Source: CAWCUZ01 sp963798795
Lineage (GTDB): Bacteria; Acidobacteriota; Vicinamibacteria; Vicinamibacterales; SCN-69-37
Direction of reading: 5' to 3'
Length of the DNA stretch: 64,000 bases
Assembly (NCBI GenBank): GCA_963798795.1
Contig: CAWCUZ010000001.1
Coordinates: 2,232,001-2,296,000, forward strand
This document shows positions 1 to 9,600 of this stretch, piece by piece. The notes under the pieces are model-generated. The model made no database searches. It was not told where the DNA came from and was given only the letters and a program-made list of their open reading frames with translations. The position numbers and the translations under genes are program-made. Every line of letters starts with the position of its first letter. The stretch's first letter is position 1.

Positions 1-1444
1 CGCGCGGACATCTCCGCCGGGATCTTCGCTGCCGCCTCCTGAACGGCCTGCTCGGCTTTGGCCATCTGGTCGAGCGGCACGGTGTCGAAGAGTGTCTCCG
101 TCAGCGCCAGCAGGATGGCGATCTGCGCGGGCACCGGCACCGGTGCGAACGCCGCCTGCTTGAGGCAGGCGCGAATGCGCTGTCCGTGCGCGATGATCGT
201 GCGCGTGTCGTCATCCACGCGGGCGCCGAATCGGGCGAATGTCTCCAGCTCCTCGAACTGCGCGTAGGCCAGCTTGAGGTCGCCCGCGACCGCGCGGTAC
301 GCCGCGCGCTGGGCCTTGCCGCCGACGCGCGAGACGGACTTGGCGACGTCGACCGCGGGCAGCACGCCCAGTTCGAACAGCGACGGCGAGAGGTAGATCT
401 GACCATCGGTGATCGAAATCAGATTCGTGGGAATGTACGCCGAGATGTCCTGCGCCTCGGTCTCGATGATGGGCAGTGCGGTGAGTGAGCCGCCGCCGAG
501 TTCCGGTCGTGAGATGGGTGGCCCGTTCCAGCATTCGCGAGTGGATGTAGAAGATGTCGCCCGGGAACGCTTCGCGGCCGGGCGGCCGGCGGAGCAGGAG
601 CGACAACTCGCGATACGCGCGGGCGTGGTGCGTGAGGTCGTCGTACACGATCAGCACATCGCGACCCGCCTCCATGAAGTGCTCGGCGATGCTGGTCGCG
701 GCGTACGGCGCGATGTAGGCGAGCCCGGGCGGATCGTTGCCCTCGGCCACAATCACGACCGTGTACGCCATCGCGTCGTGCCGCGCGGAGGCTGGCCACC
801 GCCTTCGCCACGGCCGACCCGCGCTGGCCAATTGCGCAATAGACGCAGACGACGTTCTGGCCGCGCTGGTTGAGAATCGTATCGATCGCAATGGCGGTCT
901 TGCCCGTCTGCCGGTCGCCGAGAATCAACTCGCGCTGGCCGCGCCCGATGGGAATCAGCGCATCGAGGACCTTCAGTCCGGTCTCCAGCGGCACCGTGAC
1001 CGGCGCCCGGTCCATGATGGGCCGCGCGGGACGTTCGATCGGCAGGCGCTCGGTCGATGAAACCGGTCCGAGGTCGTCGAGCGGCTGACCGAGCGGATCG
1101 ATGACGCGTCCCAGCAGGACGTCGCCGACCGCCACGTCCATCACGCGGCCCGTGCGCTCGACTTCATCGCCGGCGTGCAGATGCCAGCAGTCGCCGAGCA
1201 ACACGACGCCGATGTCGTGCTCATCCACATTGAAGGCGATGCCGAAGACGCCGCCCGGAAACGCGAGCAGCTCGTCGTAGCCGGCGTTGGGGAGGCCGGA
1301 GACCCTGGCAATGCCCGTCGACACACTGGTGATCGCGCCGACCTCGCGCGGCATCAGGTGCGGCGTAAAGCCGGCGCACACCTGACTGATGCCCGCGAAC
1401 GTGCGGTCGAAGACGTACGCCAGGTCGTGAGGCACGGTACTCAT
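1..1444 (-). CDS. atpA: N-type ATP synthase subunit alpha (partial, frameshifted)
   Basis: This is the nucleotide-binding alpha subunit of an F1Fo ATPase. The ATG at 1444 opens a frame with the N-terminal barrel (DLAYVFDRTFAGI, VSTGIARVSGLPNAG) and Walker A GDRQTGKTAIAID. The frame is lost after AIGQRGSAVAKAVASL near 790, where a second frame continues with MAYTVVIVAEGNDPPGLAYIAPYAA. It shifts again near 505, after which a third frame reads ELGGGSLTALPIIETEAQD to the left edge. The gene therefore carries two apparent indels and lacks its C-terminus because the window ends. Its ATG overlaps the TGA of atpF. The divergent N-terminus and the gene order fit the N-ATPase alpha subunit. The family call is secure, but whether the frameshifts are real is unknown. 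Confidence 0.88.
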
Positions 1445-2281
1445 GGGTTCTGGGCGCCGGCTTTCGGCGCTTCAGGTTTCGGCGCCTCTGGCTCCGGTTC
1501 GGCCCTGGCGCCCGCTTTCTCCTGCTCTTGCCATCAGTTCGTCGACGCCCTTTTCGACCGACCTGAGGTAATCCGAGATGCTCCACGAGACCTTCTGCCC
1601 GTTGGTGGTCGAGTTCGATCCCGCTGACCAGATCCGGCGCGGTCTCGAACCGGACTCGCACGTCAGCCGAGACCGTTTCGTTGAGCGCGTTCTGAATCGC
1701 GGCGCGCTGCTCCGGAGGCAGGTCGAATGCGCTGCGCACGATCGCGGGATCCGCGGAGGTCTTGAGGGCCTGCCCGAGCGCGGCTTTCGCCTTGTCATCC
1801 ATCTGTCGCAGGCGGCGGGTGAAGACCTCGCCCACGCGCTCTTCCAGACTGACGGTGGCGAGATCGGTCAGGGCCTTGCGCGCGATGGCGAAGACCTCCT
1901 GCTGCGTCCGGCGGCGGATCGCCTCATGGAGATTCTTCGCGTCATTCCGCAGTCGCCTCCTGCCGCTTCGCGCTCAACGCATCAGCCGCCTTGCGGGCCT
2001 CGCCCAGGAGCCGCTGGCGTTCGGCATTCGCATCGTCGGTCGCCTTGGCCAGGAGCGCGGCGCGCTGTCGATCGAACTCCTCGTTCTTCTGCTGGAACTC
2101 GTCGCGGTCCTTCTGGGCCTCGGCCTTCTTGGCGGCGGCGTCGGCGAGCTCGGCGGCAATCTTCTTCTCGCGCGCGTCGATGGCGTCGAGTATCGGGCGT
2201 GTACAGAAAACGCCGCAGCAGCCACACGAGGATGAGGAAGTTGAGCGCTTGCGCGCCGACGGTGAACCAGTCGATCAGCAC
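1441..2281 (-). CDS. atpF: N-type ATP synthase subunit b (frameshifted)
   Basis: This is the peripheral stalk b subunit. It starts with GTG at 2281, 4 nt after the atpE stop. Residues 1-29 (LIDWFTVGAQALNFLILVWL) form the membrane anchor. Near 2195 the frame shifts into a charged helical stalk (AREKKIAAELADAAAKKAEA). A region GEVFTRRLRQMDDKAKAALG follows, resembling the extended b subunit with a delta-like tail seen in N-ATPases. A further shift near 1620 leads to GQKVSWSISDYLRSVEKGVD, and the likely TGA at 1443-1441 overlaps the atpA start. At least two and probably three indels interrupt it. No separate delta gene occurs in the operon, as is usual for this ATPase type. Confidence 0.8.
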
Positions 2282-2285
2282 AGCG

Positions 2286-2567
2286 TCACTTTCCGGTCGC
2301 TTGCGCGATGGCGTGATTCCAGAAGGGATTGGCGAAAATCAGAATCATCGACACCACAAAACAATAGATGGCCGTCGACTCGATCATCGCCAGCCCGACA
2401 AACAGGGTCCGCGTGATGGTGGCGGAGGCGTCGGGCTGCTGCGCCAGCGCGGTGAGCGCCGTCGCGACCGACCGCCCCTCGCCCAGCGCGGGCATCATGC
2501 AGCCGATGCCGGTCGTGAGCCCGGCGGTGGCGATCGAGGCGACGGCGACGAGAGTCATGCTGTCCAT
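2286..2567 (-). CDS. atpE: N-type ATP synthase subunit c
   Basis: This is the ring-forming c subunit of the Fo motor, 93 residues, intact, with two membrane helices. Helix 1 contains GLTTGIGCMMPALGEGRS and helix 2 GLAMIESTAIYCFVVSMILIF. The ion-binding carboxylate is the E of MIESTAIY. The EST triad and the extra glutamate in the PALGEG segment of helix 1 match the ligand set that has been linked to sodium binding in N-ATPases. The sequence supports, but does not prove, Na+ coupling. The start is ATG at 2567; an internal ATG three codons later is an alternative. Confidence 0.92.
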   Translation of the reverse strand: MDSMTLVAVASIATAGLTTGIGCMMPALGEGRSVATALTALAQQPDASATITRTLFVGLAMIESTAIYCFVVSMILIFANPFWNHAIAQATGK

Positions 2568-2607
2568 GGCGTGTCCTTTGACTGGGGCATCGTGCGGTTG
2601 ACCCTTG

Positions 2608-3309
2608 TTACGTGGCAGGCGCCGGCGTCGCCGCCGGCGTCGGCTCACGCGTGCGCGTGGCGGCCGCGATATACACCGCGGCCAGGATGCTGAAGATGTA
2701 CGCCTGCACCATGCCGGTGAGCAGACCGAGCATCGTCATGACGATCGGAAAGACAAACGGAGTGATCGTGAGCAGGATCGCGACGATCATCGCGCCGCTC
2801 ATCATGTTGCCGAACAGGCGCACGGCCAGCGCCAGCGTGCGCGACAGTTCACTGATGATGTTGAACGGCAGCATGAGGACGGTCGGCTTCATGTAGGAGC
2901 GGAGGTAGCCGCCCAGGCCGTCGGCCTCGATGCCGTACAGCGGCACGGCCACGAACACGCACAGCGCGAGCGCCACGGTCGTGGACAGCGAGGCCGTCGG
3001 CGGCGTGTAGCCGGGGATGACGGAGCCGACGCTGGCCGCGCCGACGAACAGAAAGAGCGTGCCGAGAAAGCCGAGATACTTCTTCGGATCGCCGAGACCA
3101 ACCTCGCCGATTTGCGTTTCGATGCCGGTGACGATGATTTCGAGGAGATTCTGCCAGCGCGATCGTGCCAACCCGGTCGAGAGGTTGCGCGTGATGAGCC
3201 AGGAGCCCGCGGCCAGCAGGAGCATCAGGCCCCATGTGAACACGATGGTGGCGTTGAGTTTGAAGACGCCGTGTTGCCAGAAGATCAGTTCGTCCGGACT
3301 AAGGCGCAT
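2608..3309 (-). CDS. atpB: N-type ATP synthase subunit a
   Basis: This is the stator a subunit forming the ion half-channels against the c-ring, 233 residues, intact. It opens with the N-ATPase-type leader MRLSPDELIFWQHGVFKLNAT. Several membrane segments follow, and the essential arginine lies in SRTLALAVRLFGNMMSG. The C-terminus is a low-complexity Ala/Pro/Thr tail. The ATG at 3309 lies inside the end of atpR (11-nt overlap), so the two are probably translationally coupled. Confidence 0.93.
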   Translation of the reverse strand: MRLSPDELIFWQHGVFKLNATIVFTWGLMLLLAAGSWLITRNLSTGLARSRWQNLLEIIVTGIETQIGEVGLGDPKKYLGFLGTLFLFVGAASVGSVIPGYTPPTASLSTTVALALCVFVAVPLYGIEADGLGGYLRSYMKPTVLMLPFNIISELSRTLALAVRLFGNMMSGAMIVAILLTITPFVFPIVMTMLGLLTGMVQAYIFSILAAVYIAAATRTREPTPAATPAPAT

Positions 3310-3619
3310 GGCTGGCCTCCTGAGTCGGACGCCTGTGAACGCGTCCCGATCGTCCGACGAACACGGTCACGATCAGGCGTGCCGTGACAACTCCAAGGAG
3401 GCAGGCCACCATCCGCTCCCAGTGACGGCCCGAGACCCAGTACAGTCCAGCGAGGGCAACACCGGTTCTGAGCAGCAGGCTGCCGGCAAACCACAGCGCC
3501 GGCTGTGAGGCAGAGACGGCCTTCCGAACCGTCCACCACAGTCCGCCGAAGAACAGCGCGCCGAGGCCTATCCCCGCTGCCCACGCGATCACCAGCGTCA
3601 GCGCGTCATTCATCGCCAT
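3299..3619 (-). CDS. atpR: N-ATPase accessory subunit AtpR
   Basis: This is a small membrane protein of the AtpR family, found only in N-type ATPase operons, and about 106 residues long. The core MNDALTLVIAWAAGIGLGAL, FFGGLWWTVRKAV and LLLRTGVALAGLYWVSG gives three hydrophobic helices, one with a buried arginine. Its function is not firmly known; a role in c-ring assembly or ion binding has been suggested. ATG codons at 3619 and 3613 are in frame, and both overlap the end of atpQ. It overlaps atpB by 11 nt. The gene is intact and its position between atpQ and atpB is diagnostic. Confidence 0.87.
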   Translation of the reverse strand: MAMNDALTLVIAWAAGIGLGALFFGGLWWTVRKAVSASQPALWFAGSLLLRTGVALAGLYWVSGRHWERMVACLLGVVTARLIVTVFVGRSGRVHRRPTQEASHAP

Positions 3620-3945
3620 CCTGCTGCTCCTCCCGCATCGCCGCGTCTTCCTTTGCGACCCACCGCCACGCGTTGAAGCAACCGAGCGCGAGCCCGGCCA
3701 CCAGCAGCGCCAGCGTCCACGAATGGGTGCCCGGGTGGCGTGCATCGAGCCAGATGCCGAGCGCGGCGCCGGCGAGCGTCGGCACGACCACCGACCATCC
3801 AATGAGTCCCATCATGCCGAGACCGAACCAGACACCCGGCGCGGGGTTGCGCTGCGCCTTGAGTTTGCGTGCCGCTTTCTGGCCGACCGCTTCGGAGAAG
3901 GCGGACTCGCGTGCCGGCGTCGTCCTGGCTCGGATCTTCAGTCAT
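3606..3945 (-). CDS. atpQ: N-ATPase accessory subunit AtpQ (AtpI/AtpZ-like, frameshifted)
   Basis: This is a small membrane protein related to AtpI/AtpZ. Two helices are visible: FGLGMMGLIGWSVVVPTLAGAALGIWLD and WTLALLVAGLALGCFNAWRWV. They are followed by an acidic tail ending QQDGDE. The probable start is ATG at 3945 (MTEDPSQDDAG), overlapping the TGA of atpC. That start is in a different frame from the helices, so an indel lies near 3918, after which SEAVGQKAARKLKAQRNPAP links to the first helix. The role is inferred from the family: assembly or stabilisation of Fo. The boundaries rest on operon geometry. Confidence 0.75.
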
Positions 3946-4345
3946 GCTGCAGGCTCGCAAAGCGACGCAGGAATCCCGCCTCCAACTTCGTCATGACCAC
4001 GCGCATCGCTTGCTCGTGCTCGTCCAGCGTGAGGAATTCCCGCTTGACCGCGTCGCGCAAGTGGCCGAGGTCGGTTCCGCCCAGTGCCCGGCGCACCGAC
4101 ACGAGCACGTCCGGGCCGGTCTTGACGAGCACGCCGTGATCCACGGCCACGTACACCTCGCCATCCGCGGCGGTTTCGTAGATCAGAATCCCCGGGGCGA
4201 TCGCCGCCGCGCAATCGAGCCGGTGTGGCAACAGTCCAAACGATCCCTCGCGCGTCTCCGCGACGATGCGTGAGACATCGGTCTTGTCGGCGAAGACCTG
4301 AAACGGCAGCAGCACCTTAAGATGCATGAGCGTCGCCTGCGGCAT
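3938..4345 (-). CDS. atpC: ATP synthase subunit epsilon
   Basis: This is the central stalk epsilon subunit, 135 residues. The beta-sandwich signatures LKVLLPFQVFADKTDVSRIV, EGSFGLLPHRLDCAAAI and ADGEVYVAVDHGVLVKTG are present. The C-terminal helical part contains KREFLTLDEHEQAMRVVMTK. It follows atpD by 14 nt and its stop overlaps the atpQ start. ATG at 4345 is chosen; an internal ATG at the HLKVL segment would shorten it by six residues. The frame is intact. No unusual feature is visible. Confidence 0.9.
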   Translation of the reverse strand: MPQATLMHLKVLLPFQVFADKTDVSRIVAETREGSFGLLPHRLDCAAAIAPGILIYETAADGEVYVAVDHGVLVKTGPDVLVSVRRALGGTDLGHLRDAVKREFLTLDEHEQAMRVVMTKLEAGFLRRFASLQHD

Positions 4346-4359
4346 GTCCGACCTCCGGT

Positions 4360-5844
4360 TCAGGTGTCGGTCTGGGGTTGCGGATCGGACGTCGGGCCGT
4401 CCCCGGCCGCCGGCGTCGCCGCGGGTGTGGCCTTGGCGGCCGGCGTCGCGGCGGCGGGCTTCTTCGCTTCGTCGATCGTCCCGATCATGTACAGCGCACG
4501 CTCCGGGTAGTCCTTGAATTCGTCGCGCAGGATTCGCTCGCAGCCGTCCAGCGCGTCCTTGAGACTGACGAGCTTGCCTGTCAGTCCGGTGAACTGCTCG
4601 GTCGTGAAGAACGGCTGCGTGAGAAAGCGCTCCAGGCGGCGCGCGCGGACGACCACGCGGCGATCCTCCGTGGCGAGTTGCTCGAGACCGAGCATGGCGA
4701 TGATGTCCTTGAGTTCCGCGTATTTCGCGAGCGTGCGCCGGATCTCCTGCGCCAGGTCGTAATGCCGCTGCCCGACGATGTCCGGCGTGGCCATCTTGGA
4801 GTTGGATTGCAGGGGATCGATGGCCGGGTACAGCCCTTCGCCCGCGCGCTTGCGCGAGAGCACGATCGATGCCGAGAGGTGCGAGAACGCGTGCACCGCC
4901 GCCGGATCGGTGAAGTCGTCGGCCGGCACATAGACGGCCTGGATGGACGTGATGGCGCCGGTGTTCGTGTTGGCGATGCGCTCTTCCAACGCCGACAACT
5001 CGGTGCCCATCGTGGGCTGATAGCCGAGACGCGATGGCATCTGGCCCATCAGCCCGGACACTTCCATGCCGGCCTGAATGAAACGGAAGACGTTGTCGAT
5101 GAGCAGCAGCACATCGCGGCGCTCGTCGTCCCGGAAGTACTCCGCCATCGTCAAGGCGGCGAGGCCCACGCGGAAGCGGCTGCCGGGCGGCTCGTTCATC
5201 TGGCCGAAGACCATCACCATGTGTGGCAGGACGCCTGCGTCCTTCATGCCCTGGTACAGCTCTTCGCCCTCGCGGCAGCGTTCGCCGATGCCGCAGAAGA
5301 TGCTGACGCCCTGCTCGTGGCCGATCATGTTGTGGATCATCTCGGTGAGCAGCACGGTCTTGCCGACGCCCGCGCCGCCAAAGAGCCCTGCCTTGCCGCC
5401 GCGTTCGAGGGGCATGAGCACGTCGATGATCTTGATGCCCGTTTCGAAGATCTCGGACTTGGTGGATCGCTCGACCAGCGGTGGTGGCGCGCGATGGACC
5501 GACCGCCACCGGACGTCGGACAACGCCGCGCCGCGATCGATGGTTCGGCCGAACACATCGAACATCCGCGACAGAATCGCCTTGCCCACCGGCGCCTTGA
5601 GCGGCCCGCTCGTATCTTCCACCGCCATGCCGCGCGCGAGACCCTGCGTGGGCGTCAGCGCGATGCCCCGCACCGAATGCGCGTCGCGCTGCGCCAGCAC
5701 TTCGATGACGATCTCGTGTTCCGTTCCCGTGCGCAGCAGCGAATAGATGGGCGGCAGGTACCCGTCGAACCGGACATCCACGACGCCGCCGCGCACCGAC
5801 TGGACCACACCGAGATTCGCCGGCGTGCTTGCGTCGGTAGGCAT
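4360..5844 (-). CDS. atpD: N-type ATP synthase subunit beta
   Basis: This is the catalytic beta subunit, 494 residues and intact, and the first gene of the operon. Walker A is GLFGGAGVGKTVLLTEM. The segments GIGERCREGEELYQGMKDAG, VFGQMNEPPGSRFRVGL and DVLLLIDNVFRFIQAG carry the catalytic glutamate and Walker B. The C-terminal helical domain is followed by an Ala/Pro/Thr-rich tail. ATG at 5844 gives an N-terminus MPTDASTPANLGVVQSVRGG that fits the family better than the upstream in-frame ATG at 5862. The divergent beta sequence and its position ahead of atpC, atpQ and atpR identify the N-ATPase. Confidence 0.94.
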   Translation of the reverse strand: MPTDASTPANLGVVQSVRGGVVDVRFDGYLPPIYSLLRTGTEHEIVIEVLAQRDAHSVRGIALTPTQGLARGMAVEDTSGPLKAPVGKAILSRMFDVFGRTIDRGAALSDVRWRSVHRAPPPLVERSTKSEIFETGIKIIDVLMPLERGGKAGLFGGAGVGKTVLLTEMIHNMIGHEQGVSIFCGIGERCREGEELYQGMKDAGVLPHMVMVFGQMNEPPGSRFRVGLAALTMAEYFRDDERRDVLLLIDNVFRFIQAGMEVSGLMGQMPSRLGYQPTMGTELSALEERIANTNTGAITSIQAVYVPADDFTDPAAVHAFSHLSASIVLSRKRAGEGLYPAIDPLQSNSKMATPDIVGQRHYDLAQEIRRTLAKYAELKDIIAMLGLEQLATEDRRVVVRARRLERFLTQPFFTTEQFTGLTGKLVSLKDALDGCERILRDEFKDYPERALYMIGTIDEAKKPAAATPAAKATPAATPAAGDGPTSDPQPQTDT

Positions 5845-5922
5845 CGAGTGCCTGAGCCTCACCTACTCACCGCCGCGGCCAGGACGCCGAACGGATCCCT
5901 CGGTCCGGTTCGCCGTCCGCCA

Positions 5923-6042
5923 CGGCACCAGTTCGGCCAATTCCGGCATGAAACGGCCATTCGCGTCGAACAGTTCTTCCGGCCGGTTGCCCTCGACTCG
6001 CAGGCCGTCAACGACTTTCGGCCCGGTCCGACCCTTGGGACC
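5923..6042 (-). pseudogene. Phosphoketolase remnant with internal deletion
   Basis: About 40 codons match two separated blocks of xylulose-5-phosphate/fructose-6-phosphate phosphoketolase joined directly. PKGRTGPKVVDGLRVEG resembles the conserved PKGWTGP.-.VDG..VEG block. RPEELFDANGRFMPELAELVP resembles the later RPEELFDENGRL block. The roughly 40 residues expected between them are missing. No other phosphoketolase sequence is evident on either side, between atpD and the protease fragment. The surrounding open frame (5863-6222) otherwise looks random. This is a short non-functional relic; the identification rests on two motifs recalled from the family. Confidence 0.55.
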
Positions 6043-6205
6043 GGGGCGCCGCTGGGCGTCGGCGGCCTCGGAGACTCCCCCCGCCATCGACCAAGTGTAG
6101 CCGCACGTGCCGTCAGAAGCCTGCGCAAGACAGTACAGACCGGCTCGAGCGGCTGGAAGACGATGATCATCATCGGGCTGCCCCGGGGTGTCAGGGAGGC
6201 CAGGC

Positions 6206-6655
6206 ATGCATTCGCACATCAAGCTCGGCAGGGTCTTCGGGATCAGGATTGGGCCGCATTACAGCTGGTTCCTTATCGCCCTGCTCATCGTCCTGTCGCT
6301 CTCGTCGCAGTTCCACGCCACCAATCCCGCGTGGGGTGAGGCCGTCATCCTGACCATGGCCGTCGCAATGGCCCTCTTATTCTTCGTGTCGCTGTTGCTG
6401 CACGAGTTGGCGCACTCGTGGGTGGCCGCGTCGAACCAGCTGCCTGTTCTGGATGGCGTTCGTGGGACCACTCACCAGTGCGGCCCTCGGGGGGATATGC
6501 CTGGTCCTGGCCCGCGTGATCGGCAATCCGCCGTCCGATCCCGCGATGGCCATGCTCTTGTGCCCTCGGCTCTTCAACGGACCCTGCGCGCAGCGAACGA
6601 ATGGCCACATCAGCGACGGAGAGGCCAATTCGGCCTGTGCAAAAGGAGACGGTAG
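6206..6655 (+). pseudogene. Site-2 protease (M50) fragment with internal deletion
   Basis: The ATG at 6206 follows a good ribosome-binding site (GGGAGG at 6194-6199). The start HSHIKLGRVFGIRIGPHYSW and two hydrophobic helices lead to LLLHELAHSWVAASNQLPV, the zinc-binding HExxH motif of membrane-embedded M50 proteases of the Rip1/SpoIVFB type. Directly afterwards the frame is wrong. Another frame continues with AFVGPLTSAALGGICLVLAR, a later family block, so about 50-60 residues and the frame were lost. The second metal motif (NxxPxxxLDG) and the usual CBS domains are absent. It cannot be an active protease as read. Confidence 0.72.
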
Positions 6656-6688
6656 GGCCGACGGGCAACGCGAGATCATGAACGCAGG

Positions 6689-9600
6689 ATGAGGTTTCGT
6701 TCAGGCCCGGTATTCGCCCCGAACACGGGCGACGAGCTGATTCGCAGCGAACTGTTCAGCGCCGAGCGCCTCGAGCAGCATGCGGAAAGCCTCGCGGCGG
6801 CTCAGGAGGTCACCGCCAGTCCCCGGACCGGCCGGCACCTCGACCGGCGGCTCGAGAACAACGGCCGCGTGCTGTTCGACGCGTATCGAGACGTCCAGAA
6901 AGCCCTCCGCGAGGACCGCGCCATCACCCCGGCGGACGAGTGGCTGGTCGACAACTTCCACGTCGCACAGGGGCAGATTCAGCAGGTCCGGGACGACCTC
7001 CCCCGCGGGTTCTACCGCGGCCTGCCCAAGCTCGCCGGAGGCCCCCTCGAGGGCTATCCGCAGGTGTTCGGACTGGCCTGGGCCTTCGTCGCGCATACCG
7101 ACAGCCGGCTCGATCGGCAGATGCTGGTCCGGTTCGTGCGCGCGTACCAGCGGGTGCGGCCGCTGACGATCGGCGAGCTCTGGGCGGTCGCGATCACGCT
7201 GCGCATCGTGCTGATCGAGAACCTGCGGCGATCGGCCGAACAGCTCGCCCGGGGCCGAGCGGCGTGTCTCGAAGCCGACGCCCTGGCCGACCAGTTGCTC
7301 GGCGTCGGCGGCCGATCGGCCAAAGCGCCGGAGCAGGCACTCCGCCGCTTCGACGCCATGCCCCTGCCGACGGCGTTCGTGGTGCGCCTGCTCCAACGGC
7401 TGCGCGATCAGGATCCGCGGGTGACGCCGGCGCTCGTCTGGCTGGACGAGCACTTCGCCCGCAAGGGCACGACCGCCGACCAGATCGTCCATGAGGAACA
7501 TCAGTGGCAGAGCGGCATGAACGTGACCGTCCGCAACGTGATCACGAGCATGCGGCTCCTGTCCACGCTCAATTGGGCGGAGATCTTCGAGAGCCTCAGT
7601 CTCGTCGATGCCGTGCTTCGCGCCGACAGCCTGTTTGCCGACATGGATTTCCCCACCCGGGATCGCTACCGGCATGCGATCGAGCTGCTGGCGCGGGGGG
7701 CCGGGCGAACGGAGCTGGACGTCGCGCGGCTGGCCACCGCCGCTGCCGCCCGCGCGGCCGGGGAACCGGCCGGACTCGCTGAGGCCGCTCCCGGCCGCAG
7801 GAACGACCCGGGCTACTACCTCATCGCGAGCGGCCGCCGGAATTTCGAGAAGGACATCGGGTTTCGCATTCCGGTCACTGAGTGGCTCGTTCGCTCGATC
7901 ACGCGAGTGGGCATCGTCGGGTACGTCGGCGCGATCGCGTTCATCACGCTGTTCATTCTGGCACTGCCCCTGCTCGGGCTGTCGGCCCTCGGCCTCACCG
8001 GGTGGCCTCTCGCCGCGATGGCGATGCTTGCGCTGGCACCGGCATCGGACCTGGCCGTCGCGATCACCAACCGCGCCGTTACCACCGATCTCCATCCGAA
8101 CCCCCTCCCGGCGCTGGAGCTGCGCGAGGGCGTGCCGCCGGACCTCGGCGCCATGGTCGTCGTGCCGATGCTCCTGACGACAGCGGCCGCCATCGACGAT
8201 CAGGTCAGTCGGCTGGAAGTCCACTATCTCGCGAGTCAGGATGGCGAAGTCTACCTGGCGCTGCTTTCCGACTGGACGGACTCGGCGACCGAGACCACAC
8301 CCGGTGACGGCGCGCTGCTCGCCGCCGCTGCCGACGGCATCGCCGGGTTGAATCGGCGCTACCCGGGCGCGGCGGGAGGTCCCCGGTTCTTCCTCTTGCA
8401 TCGCCGCCGGATCTGGAACGATGGCCAACGCGCGTGGATCGGGTGGGAACGCAAGCGCGGCAAGCTGCACGAGCTGAATCGCTGGCTGCGCGGCGCGACC
8501 GATACGACCTTTGTCGCCGTCCACGGCGCCGCGCCCCTCGCGCCGCCAGGGGTCCGGTACGTGATCACGCTCGACGCCGACACGCGACTCCCGCGAGGAA
8601 CGGCCAGGCGCCTGGTCGGCAAGATGGCCCATCCGCTCAATCGTCCGCGGCTGGATGCGGTCAGCGGCCGGGTGGTCGAGGGTTACGCCGTCCTGCAGCC
8701 GCGTGTCACGCCGTCGCTGCCCACCCGCCGTCAGGGATCGCTCTTTCAGCGCGTGTTCACCAGCCCCAGCGGACTGGATCCATACGCGTTCGCGGTTTCC
8801 GACGTGTACCAGGACCTGTTCGGGGAAGGCTCGTACACCGGCAAGGGCATCTATGACGTCGATGTGTTCGAGGCCGCGCTCGACGGCGGATTCCGGAGAG
8901 CACGCTCCTCAGTCACGATCTGCTCGAGGGGATCTTCGCCCGGGCCGGGTTGGTCTCGGACATCGAGGTCGTCGAGGAGTTTCCGTCCCGCTATGACGTC
9001 GCGGCCGCCCGCCAGCATCGATGGGCGCGAGGCGACTGGCAGCTGCTGCCCTGGATCCTCGGCCGCGGCCGGCGCGCGAGCGGCGACGCCAGGCGGCGTG
9101 CGATTCCGCTGATCGGCCGCTGGAAGATGCTCGACAACCTGCGCCGCACCCTGTCGGCGCCCGCGCTCTTTCTCGCCTTGGTCGCCGGCTGGACCCTGCC
9201 GCTGCCGGCCGCCGCCCTCTGGAGTGCGTTCGTCGTGGCGACGCTCGCGATTCCGACGTTGCTCCCCGCCGTCTCCGGGATCCCTGCCGCGACGGCTGGG
9301 GCTTTCGCAGCGGAGGCACTGGCGCGCGGTCGGCGCGGATTTCACGTTGGCGCTGCTCCAGATCGCGATTGCTGATTACCTTCGTCGCGCATCAGGCCTG
9401 GTTGATGGCCGACGCCATCGCCCGAACCCTGTTCCGACTGTTCGTGCGGCGCCGCGGGCTGCTCGAATGGACGACCGCGGCGCAGTCGCACGGCCAGCGC
9501 GCGGCTCGACCTTCGCCGGATGTATCGATGGATGAGCGGCGGCGTGGCGCTCGCCGCTGGCGCCGCCCTCGTCGTCGCCCGCGTCCAGCCCGGCTCCTGG

